From: a virus
Length of the DNA: 25,961 nt
Virus record (IMG/VR): IMGVR_UViG_3300018420_000095
Span: 1 to 25,961 of that record
Reading direction: 5' to 3' (one strand)
This document shows positions 1 through 12,000 of the stretch, piece after piece. How positions within the stretch are numbered: the stretch's first letter is position 1; every line of letters begins with the position of its first letter. A program made the translations under genes and the position numbers. The notes under the pieces were generated by a model. The model was not told the origin of the DNA. It worked only from the letters and a program-made list of their open reading frames with translations, and made no database searches.

Positions 1-3000
1 ATCCCACTTGCCGGCATCGTATGCTTCTTCCATTGCGGCATACAAATCACCTGTCTGCCAGTCAGCGGCTAAGAACTGATATAGTTTTATATCGTCTGCA
101 GGTAACCCGTGCATGTGTAGTGTGTGGAATACGTGTTCAATAACTTCTTGTGCGTCTGTATCACCGTCGCCATACCCATCACCAGTTGAGTTCAAATACC
201 AAACCATATCGTTTTGAACGGTATTATCAAACAAGTCTGTTAAATTCCAACTAGCAACACCTTCGTCAGTTAAGAAGTTTGGAGAGTAATCTGCTCCTGC
301 ACCTCTTGCTACTCTTTGTATAGTCGGTAAGCCTTCGTGATAAGTTCCTGCATCACCACTCAGTGTTTTAATTAAGTTTCTTTGATATTCTTCATTAATG
401 CCTGAGCCATTTGGATCTGTAAATAGTTCAAACATACGTGCAACTTTTTCTGTAAACGCATCTGGAACTGCTGTTTGTCCGCCCACTGTGCCAGCCGCCA
501 TAATTCTTACACCGTTAACAGTAACTTCACGTTTGAAGAAGTCACTACCATTACCAGTGACATTACTAATTGCACCGTTGTTGTATTCTGAATCTGCTAC
601 GCCTCCGCCAACTGCTGAGCTAACAACCTGGTCTACATCTGGAGCACCGTCACCAGTTAAGTCTCTATTACCAATACCTAATTTAGTATGATATGTTTCA
701 TATGTTTCTAGTGTCCAGTTAGTAATTTTTTCACCATTGACTAAAACTTCTAAGTTTTTAATTTGCTCATGATCTACTGGTAAAATGATTTCTGCATGTC
801 CGTCTGTTGTTAGGTAGTCGCCTGCTACATAGTCTTCAACTAACAGTTGATTACCGCCACCAACACCGTGTGCTGTTACACCAATGATATCACCTGTTGA
901 GAATCTTCCATCTGTTAGTGTAATTGTTTTAGCGTTCCAATCGATTGTGTAGTCAACTGTGTCAACTGGTGTATCACCATATTCAAACACTAGTTGTTTA
1001 CCAGTTGATACTTCGTATGCTAATACAGCAAACGGTACATCAATTAATCCATCAAAACTGATTGTTCTGTCTGTGCCATTGAATTCAACAAACTTAGTTT
1101 GACTCTGTCCTGACCAGCCTTGGTTTGTGTAGTCCTCACCTGGTCTTGTAGTAACTTGAATATTAAGTGTATCAAATACTGCACCTGGTACTAATTCTTG
1201 CGGAGCATGACTATTGTAACTATCAACAAAGGCGCCACCAACAACATCAATGTCTGTTGGTCTTGATGTATCATTAGTAATAATCTCGCCTGCTATTTTA
1301 AGAGTGTCTTCCATACCATATTGGCTGTGTTGAATCACAACAGTATCGTGCGGATAGTCTAAAGGAACAGTCCAGGTAACAGTAACTGGTGTTTTATCTT
1401 CAACTGTTGCTCTTTTAGCACCGTTGTTAATAACGCCGTCATCTTCACCTAGCTTGTATAAATCTGTATTGCCTGCTAAAAATTCTTCCTCACTAAGTGC
1501 TTGTGTCTTAATGAATAAACTATGACCATATGAGAAGTTTCTAAATTTATATGTTGATCCTCGCTGTAGAGTAATGTTAGGGTCTTGTTCAAGTGTTCCG
1601 CCTGTTGGTCTATAAAAATCTGAATCCCATGACCATAGCCACGGATCATCTTGTTCAAAGTTATCATTCATATGAGCCGCGTCTGGCTGTGAAACTGTTA
1701 AATCAAACACTTTAGTTTCAGTTACTACATCATATTGCGTTGTTGCTGATCCTGAGTAATCACCGCCTTGGTATTTGGCATCAAGAATAGTTTCTGAATA
1801 ACTTGGTTTACCATTTTCGTCAAAGTCAATGTTGTCCCACGGATTAGTATCAAAGTTACCTACATCATAGCCTGTGTTAGAACTAAAGTCCGGACCAATC
1901 ATATTAACACCAGGATACTCAGTACCGTACACTAATAATGATAAGTCTAATCCAGGATAGTTAGCGCCTGGCTGGTATAAGCCCATTGTACGATCTACAC
2001 CTGATAAATCTGTAACATCAACTAATTCATAGTCCAATGGATCGAATGTTGCTTTTGTTAGTGTTGACCCATCACCCCAGGTTACCTTATAAACTTTATT
2101 ATTGAAACGTACTAGTTGATCTTGATCATACGCTGTTTCGGCTGTCCAATCAACTACGTTAGTTGAATGTTGATATCGGTCAAACTTGATTGTTGTTTTA
2201 TAACTTCTTACATCACCAGGCGCGGTAACAGCAACTAATTTGGCTCCTTCACCGTTACCACCTTTGAGTGTAATAACTGGGGTTGACGTATATCCTGCAC
2301 CTGGATAATCAACAACTACAGCAATTACTTCACCTGCCGTAGAAACCTTTGCTGTCATTTCAGCAGGTATATCGCACTCACCTGTGATGATTAATTCTGG
2401 AGGTTCTGTATAACCACTACCTCCTTCAATCACTGTTACACTTTCAATTGATAGTGCAAAGTTTTGTCTCCACATTGAATATTTGCCAGTAGACCAAATT
2501 ACATTGTCTAGCTGATAAACACCTTCGCCTGTAATGTCTTCTTGATCTAATACATGTCTTGGAGATATGTACTTGTTTAATGTTGTATTAAATTCAGCAG
2601 GTAAATCAAAGTCAGTTGCATCACCTGAATACACATCATCGCCTTTATACACTAGATTAAATTCTTTGATCTGTGTTCTATATGGCTTAACTTCTTTAAT
2701 GTATTGTTGTAGGAAGTCTTGATTATCACGTCTTAATATATCAAACTGTTTAAGTTCACGCAGATTATGCTGAACATCAATTAAACTTGTTTTTACTAAC
2801 CAGTCAGTTGATTTTTGTTCACTTAAAACATAGTTAAACATTAATGTAATTAAATCAATTCTATGTTTTGCTAGATCATCAACAAATATTTCTTCATTTA
2901 ATGATTTAATAATTTGTCTTAATTCAATAACTGCTTCTTGGTCAAAGTATTGAGCATCAAACACTTCGTTGTCAAATCCGTTGCGTTCTTGATCGTAATC

Positions 3001-6000
3001 ATACACACTCTTTTTAATCTGTATTGTACCTTTTTCTAGACCAACACGCTCCCATCCTGCATTAGTTAATCTGTAAATTTCAAATTTATTCTGTGCGTTT
3101 GAACGTACTTTAACAACTGTGCCTAAAATTGCATCTGTTAATGTGCCTAAGTCTGCATATTGATTAACTTCTTTACTTGGTTTATCTAAAATGTTATAAT
3201 CTTCTGCGTACCAATCAACTAAATCCCAATAGCGTGTTGTTTTATAATTTTGTACACGTGTTAATAATAATGTTCTATTCGACTGTAATGTATAGATAGT
3301 CCAAAGACCACTATTATTCTCGTCTGATTTAACAAGATACTTACGTCCAATTGGATCAATATTAATTGTTTGATAGCTCAATTCAGCAATATCATTTAAC
3401 TCAATATCCCATGCACCTGTTGGCTTACCAGGAATCTCTTCTTTGCTTTCAAGTAAAGGATATGATCTAATTTCAGTTACTGGTATTTGTTTAAGTATTC
3501 TATTTGTTGCTGTAATATAATTCTCTAAGGCTTTAAATCTATCAACAAACATTGTTTGTCTTGGACGGAATTCTACACCACGCCTATCTGTTATTGATAG
3601 ATTAGAGTCAGGAACTTTGTTACCTGCAGTATCTGTGCCACAGAATGAATCTAGGAACTTACGATATAAACCATCACTTAAGAACTGCGTTGGATCATTA
3701 TCTCTAATTAATTCAAATTCAATGTGAACATTGTTATCTGTTTTAATTTTATCAAATTCAATATGTAATACCGAGTCAGTATCTAATACATAACCTTGGC
3801 TATTAAATAATGCAAATGTACCTGTGTCAACCATTGCTATATAAGGAATCCCACTTGACTTAGGTGTTTCAATATATTGCTGTATTGTTAATGGACTTAG
3901 AGTTTTGCCAGAATTTCTATCAACTGATGTTAGCCCTTTGACCCAATAATAGTACTTGACTACAACTTCGCCACCTTGTCTGACATCACTAAGTGTCGAG
4001 AATGATTCTGTTGAATAAACTGTACCTTCACCTTCGTACTCGCTTGGCGGTACATCACTTGATATCCATTGATAAATGTCGATACTTGAACCAGGGAATA
4101 AGTTACCTATACGTTTAGCACGATAGTCTGCTGTTGATTGATTGTAGTTAATAAACTTAGCAGTAGAAACGTCCCACCATACTGTGCCTAAGTGTTCGTT
4201 ACCCCAGGCCATGCCAAAGTTATTTTCAGTACCATTGTTATAGTTTGCTGGATCATTTGGTATAGTTAGGTCAATGTTTTGTTGGGCCGCACCTAATATT
4301 TTTCCTTGTAGAGGATCAATATAATCTAAGTAAGTTAAGACTTTTTCAGTTGTTTTATTGTATATAAATGCTGAGTTGATTAATTCAGTGTTAACTACAT
4401 CAGTTTCTTTTTCAACTTCTTGCCATACTGGTGTAAATGTTTCGTTATTAAATCTAACAATTCTGCCGTTAACATTATCGTTAGTTAGGTGTTTAGGTGA
4501 ACCAATTAGTAGTTTAGCATTACAGTAATCAACACTGGTACCAAACTCACTAAGTGGATGTACTAAACTGTCTGTAATCTGTTGCCCAAATACAAACTTA
4601 CCTGGATTAGAATAAGTGTCTACATCACTTTCCAAATAGTCGTATGTATAAACAGCACCACTTTGTGTTTGTATATCTTTAATTTTAGTAGCACCTGCAT
4701 CAATTAATGTTGTACTTGCATCTAGTGTGACTTCTAAATTGGTAGCACCATTAGGTGACCCAATGATAATACTTAACGCATCACTCGAAATATCTAAACT
4801 ATGTCCAAATCTTGCATTAACAATTGGATATGGATTATGAATTGTTTGCATTCTTGGGAATATATCTATACCAAGATCTTCATGTATTACTCCAGTGCCT
4901 GGATAGATAAACAATTTGTTAGCCGCAGGTGCCGCGTTTACATTGATCAACTCAATTTTAATTTTGCCATCAACAACACTTGCTTTAACGTTTGGAAGGC
5001 CAGCATTATTAATATCATCTACATAACTTTCTACTGTTGTACCTGTTGCTCTAACATAATAGTTGTTAATTCTTAGTGCATCACCTACTGTAATAGTTGG
5101 GTTTGCTGTTGAACCCATTGTTGATCCATATAATCTTGATCTGTTAACAAAGCGTGTTACTGATCCTGCTGAGTCAGCAGTTTTGCTATCTTGCGGAGCA
5201 CCTACATACATTGAACAGTTAGTTGGACATACTCTTACTGCATAACCAAACTGTGAGTTTTCCATAGCTTCTTCTTGATGTAACTCACCTGCTAATACAA
5301 AGTTGTTAGTTTCAACTTCAACAATGTCACCTAGATCAACTGAGGCATCATCTATTGTTACTGTATTACCTGCAACCGTATATGTTCCTGCATACAAGTA
5401 ATCGTCATCATTGACTTGTACTTGATCATTAATTAATACTGTTGGTTGACCTTGTATGTCTTTTGTAGTTGTGAATGCTAGTGTTGTATTATCTTTAACT
5501 TGGAAACGCTCTGTGTCTCTGTCGTACACAAACACTCTGCCTACGTTGTCACTTGAGTCAATTCCTTCGCCCTTAGGAGCACCAATGATTAGTTGTCTGC
5601 CATCTCTTGTTGTGGCTAAACTTGATCCAAATCCATTCCCTAACACACCAGGATTACTAATAGAGTTAACATATTCATAATATGACTCTGCAAATACCTG
5701 TATTAATAAATTAGCTGGAGGCGCAATACTTGCACCGGATTTGTTTGTTAGTGTAAATGTAATTTCTTGTGTTAACTCGTTGAATGTATAATCATAGTTA
5801 GGTCTTAATAATTCTTCATCAATCAATACTCTAAATTTGTCAATTGATGTAGCATGATAAATTGAGCTAATATCATATGTTGTAGTTACACCATCACCTT
5901 CTTCTTGCCAGGTATACTTGCGTACCATTTCAACTCTGGCTCCATCCTTAGGTGCTTCTGTAAATGTAATCTGGCTACCAGACACTGTAAAGTCAGTTAC

Positions 6001-9000
6001 TGGTACTTGAATAATATTATCGATGTTAACAGCAACCTGTGTTTCGTCGTCTACAGTAATGTATTCATCAATATTAAATACTATCGTTGACCCGTCTCCT
6101 AAGAATTCATATTCTTGCTGTTCATAATCTCTACGTTGATATGTGTAGACTTTTTCGTTACCTGGTGCACCTACATAAATCCATTTTGAATTAGGACTAA
6201 TTGCAACTGCTTGACTAAATCGGCTAGTTGTTGAATCACCGGATTCGTTACCTGGTACTGTTAAAAATTGTGATTCACGAATAACGCCACTAGTTGTTTG
6301 GTCAATGACTACTGCGAGTCCTTCGTCATCTTTAGATCCTGGTGCACCTACAATGCTCCAGCCGCCATCGGCTGAATCAATTGCACTACCGTATTCTAAA
6401 ATTTCTTTTTCAATTACACTAGAAGTTTTGCCTAGATGTAATTGTGTGCCTTCCTGAATATCTCCAGTACCAATTTGACCAAATACATAAACACTACCTC
6501 TACCACTTTCCCAACCTGGTGCACCAATTAAACTTGTTAGCCCATCTGGTGTTTGTGATACAACTTGACCAAAGTTTGAATCTGCTTGAGGTGCTTTAAG
6601 TGTTTTACTCCAGGTATTGTTTCTATCGTTAAACGGATTAAATTTCTCTAGCACTTTCCAGCGTGTGCCGTCTACCCAGATCTTTTCACCTGTGTCAACT
6701 GAATGAATGTATGATAAGTCTGCAATATCGCTACCTTGTGTAACTTTGCTCGACTGTAATACAAACGCTACGCCAAGATCGTCAAGTGCTGTTATTTCAT
6801 CAGGCAATGATAAGTCAATTACAATTTTATTTAACTGTGGTGTCGACTTAACTCTAAATGCGCCTGTTAATCTATCAAAGAATCTAAACACAACAATATC
6901 ATCTTTTACTAATGTATGATGACCGTTAAATGTTACTGTTGATGTTTCGTCTAGGTTATCAACTATTCTAATAGGTTCATTACGTAGCAGTGTTGATCTA
7001 TAAACATTCCAAGAATAGTTGTTATCTTTTGCTACCCAAATCTTAGTGCCTTCAGTAATTTTGTTAATATTTTCTTCAATTGCTGTTAGATCTGCTAGTT
7101 CATAAACTTTGATATCAACATCTTCAACATTTACAAATCCTGCTGATGGTAGTGAGTTTTCAACATTCTGATAGTCAACAGTTGGTAATATATTACCATT
7201 GTTTACTTTATAGCTTGACTTATAAATGTCATCTACTCTTACTGTCTGGTTAACTGTAGATCCGTTTGTTTCGTTTGTGATCTTAAGTGTTGCTGGGTTA
7301 CCTGTTAGTTTGTCGCTGATTAATTGTGCTTCGACATAACTTCTGTTAGATGTAGCACCATATAAGCCTGAACGCACAGCCCAGTTTTCAAATATGTTAT
7401 AGTCTGCTAGTTCTTTATCAAGTTTAGCAGATTTAAATAAATCCGTTGCTTGTTTACTACCTTTATTACCAATAAAGTTTTTGTAAACATTTGTCTGACT
7501 CACATCATCTAGTGTAAGTCCTTGCATATAATCTCTTGGGCGGAAGCCAATTAACCCAAAGCCTAATAAATCAGCATCTGATTCTAAGTTAGCCGCCGAT
7601 AAATCATAATAGTCTTCACTTTGTTGTGCTTTTAATGCTATGTTTGGAATCAGACCAGTTTTGATTGATTCGTATTCTGTTTCTGTCCAATCTGCAAAGT
7701 CAAATAGTTCGGCGGGATTAATTCGTGTACGTGCAGAGTAATATTTGTTTTTATACTTAACAATGTCTCCTTTTGAATACTCTGTATTATCTTGCCAGAC
7801 TTCAACGTTAGGTTGATTCATAATAAAGCCAGGAGCGTTAACTGTTCCGTCCCAGTTATCTGACACAGTTCCTACTAATCTTAATCGGTGTTGTCTTGCA
7901 CCAGTTGCTGGATCATACATTAAGTCATTGAAGATTGATGTATTATCAAATACTAGTGCATGTTCGTAGCTTGTGAACTTAACTTTAATGTAATTAATTG
8001 AATCATCTTCAGATGTTTTAATAATCAGATCATTGTCAAGTCTATGCCATACTAAATTATCTTTATGTATAGGTTGAAGATTTTGGTTCAATACAAACTC
8101 ATCAGCACGTCTACCTAGAATAGGTGTTGCTACTGCACCCGGTTTTGATATTTTAAGTTCGTTGGCCGCAGGATTTAAATTAACTATCGCACCTTCTTGC
8201 CATCCTTGTTGATTCCAGTACAGGAACTCGTTGACCATTTGCCCCCAATTTAAAATATAATCATTTTCTTTGTCTTCAAATATAAAGCCTTTTGATTCTA
8301 GCCATTGTCCGTAACTTACTAAGAAGTCAACTAATGCACCTTTGTTAGTAAATGTATAACCATATGGTATTAGTACTTCTTTGTTAGAAAAGTCTAAGCT
8401 CATTCTAACAGTGTCATTACCTACTTGAACATTTTTGTAGTTACCGTTTGGTATTGATTGGAATATTCTAAAGTATAACTGTTCTTTTGAGTTGCCGTAG
8501 ACTGCATAGCCACCTGCAACTTTTTGCACGATAACTGAACTATAAGTTACTTCATCAAAAGGTTCATTATTGTATAATAATACTTCATAACTTTCGTCTG
8601 GTAATAATAAGCTAGAGTTCAATGAGTTAGGTGATGTTTTTTCAGTAAACACTTTTAAGTATTGTTTGTCTGTAAAGCCGCCTGCTCTATAAACTAATTG
8701 TATTTTTGTATTACGGAAAGTATCAACGATTGCTTGTTTGTCAGCAATACCTTGTCTACGTGCAAAGTCAACACACCAGTTAATGTATGAGTGTTTGATA
8801 GTGCCTTGACCATATATTTCAATATTGTTTGAAGTTAATCTATATCTTGAATCATAAACATATTGATCTAACTCTGTTGAGTATTTGTATCTATCTCTGT
8901 CTGCCATTAGGCTAAAGAACTGTGCAGGTTTAGTTTTTGCTAGTAGTTTCATAACAGCAAATGGATATGCTGAACTACGTCTCCACGCAGTTTCTGTAGG

Positions 9001-12000
9001 TCCCATGTCACCTACTTGCCATGATTTTTCTGTACTTTTCAAATCGTAATTATTAACTAATACATCAAAACTTGCTTCTAATTGTCCTTCATCGCCTGTT
9101 GGAATAATTGATTGTAAGCCTGGGCGTTTAAATTCTTCAATGACATAGTCACCATCCGGATGTGCTACAACACCATTGGCCATGTCGTCCCATAATACTA
9201 GGTTATCGCCTGTGTATGGTGCTGGACCATATTGACGTTGCCACCATGTTGGTTCTTCTGAGAAGCCAAACATTTCCCAAGGACGCAAATGAGGAACATC
9301 TGTGTCGTAGAATTTATATAGGTTGCCTCTCCAGCCACCTTTAAGTAGTTCACCGTCTACTCTGTCCGTTGCTGTTGAGTAGTTCCAAGTTTTCTTATTG
9401 TCTTTATCGTACTCTTGTTCTTTGTAGTCTAACTTGTTCCATGCTACCCATGACAAGAAACTTTCTCCCATTAGCTCTGTAACTTCAGCATCAGTGTAGT
9501 CTGTAGTTCTAAACTTACCTGGAATAACATCATACCAACGTAGAGGTATTTTACTGTCTAGTGGAACTTTGATGTTGTTGTAGATTCTACGTTCAAATTC
9601 TAATAACACTTCATCACGGTTATCACCAAACGCAATCATTCTAGAACCATCATGGCCTTGTAAGATTGTCTGCGATGTTGTATATGAATCGTCTGTAAAG
9701 AACTCAGGTTTAAATCTATCAAACAATCCTAATTTAGTTGGTGTAGGCGGAACAAAACTTCCTTGAGTTGATTCGTATTCTCTAATCTTAACAACGTCAC
9801 CCACAGTCAGTGTTTTACTAATTGTTAGTCTAGGTCCATCTGTTGCCACTGTGTAGTCTGTGTTGATTAATAATTGTTCATCATTTAAGTAAACTACCAG
9901 ACCTTGATAGTTTGCTTTTGTAAAGTCATATGTGTATAACAAGTCAAATACATTATCATCAATTGGTGTGATTGTTATTTTAGTTTCTTCATAGACTTCA
10001 CCGCATGGTATTGTATCTGCCCAGTAAAATGGCATATCTGGATTACGTCCTCTATTCAGACTCTGAAATGCTTGATCTAATCTTTCAGCGGCTGTACCTT
10101 GATAATCATTTTTTGTTAAGGCATCAATTAATCTATTTTTAAATTTTTCGTATTCGTTTGATGCATATTCAACTGAATCAAAGAAGTTGATGTTTGAATC
10201 TTTTGCAAATGTTGCTGTAAACTGCATCGGTGCCGACTGTTCAACAATTTGTCTTCCGTATGTTGCGACGTCGCCCAGATCTCTTAAATTATTTTCGCCT
10301 AGTACTGTACCAACAAGGTCAGGATGACTTTGACCAAGTCCAACAAAATGATTTCTAATTGTACCTAATGTAACTGTAGGGAACGAATCGTTAACAGAAT
10401 TATCACTAAGATTTGCAGGCATTTCATAATATGCAATATCACTCTTTTGATCACTGATAACATGAATGTGTACTAGTTCTTTTGTTTCGTTAAATGTAAC
10501 TGTAGTTGATGTTGCTGTTCTAGTAACAGTATAATCGCTAGGTAACACAAACTGATTATCGGCATAAACAACCACAGCATTGTCACCATTGTTGTGTCTA
10601 ATATCACATATACATGTTGCTGTGTCTGTAAATGTGAATATCTGTGCTTGTCGTGTTGTTTCGGAGCTCTTAACCCAACCAGTTCTAAGATTGTAATTTG
10701 TTCTATCTCTGTATTTTCTAACAAATCCGGTACCAACATCAGTTGTTGTTGACACATTATTAATCGTGTAAACAAAAGTGTCACTGTATAAGTTGTTGTC
10801 AAATACAATATCACCAACATTGTTGATATTTAAGTAGCTTAATCTTAACCCAACTTCTTGATCAATTGGTCCTGTACCTTCTTTGTATGAAAATAGTTTA
10901 GTTCCTCTAAAGTTTGTTGATGGATAAACAGCAGTGTTACTAATCGAATATCCGTCAGCATCAAATATATCAAACAATGGTTGTTGATTAATTTTTGTTT
11001 TTTGCTGTGTTTCTAACCACTCTGTCCCTGTATATCTGTAGCTCTTGCCTTTTAAAGTTGTACCACTCTGTAAGTAAACAACTTGATCAGCATTTACTTC
11101 TGCATCATCTGCTTCAACTAGCTGAATAATTTTTTCACTTGTTTGTTCTGGATCTTCTGTTATGCCTATAGGATCAACTAGTTTAACTTCATAAATCTTA
11201 TTACGTACCACAGGATCTAAGTCAGCGGCAAAAATAATTCTGGCACCATCATATAAACCAAAGTTGTCAATATTGTACCCTATTTTGCCTGCTACATTAC
11301 TCAGTGCGTCTTTTTGTTTAAGATCGATAATATCAATTGCACGTTTGCCTTCAGTACCAAAGTTATATAAACGAAGACCGTCATTAAATTCTAAGATAGG
11401 ACGTTTAGCACGTGCTGTTTGATCTAAGTTAGCAACTGTTTTGTTATACTCTGCACTTGCTTTAATAACTGAAACATGGAACCAACGATTACTGCGTGTC
11501 CATGGATTTTTATCTTCAGAGGCTCTGTTGATAGTAAAGTAATCTTTATTGACCGGAGCATTTAAACTTGAGTCCCACGGTGCTTCGTCATATCCCTTAA
11601 CATCAAATGGTTCGCTGTCTGAAATTGTATAGTCTTCAGGTGTTTTAAAATCTTCCACTGCTAGTAATTTAATTGCAGTACCAACACCTTCAACATAGTA
11701 TTCTTTATCTTGATAACTTTCAGGTAGTGTTCCGCCACGGAATTGTACTTTTAATCCATTGGTAAATTTAACACCTGTTGGTGATGTATATTCTTTAGCG
11801 CCTATGATATCATCTTGTATGTTTAAAGTTAATTGATCAACAGCATCAACTACTCGAATAATACCAAATCTATTTTCATCATTTTGATCTTGATAGTATA
11901 AAGTATTGCTGATTGCTGTAATGTGTGGTTGTTCTTCAAAGAATCCTTCTGCTGTTTTCCAAAAATATTGATTGTTATATTTTGTGCCGTATTGTACATG

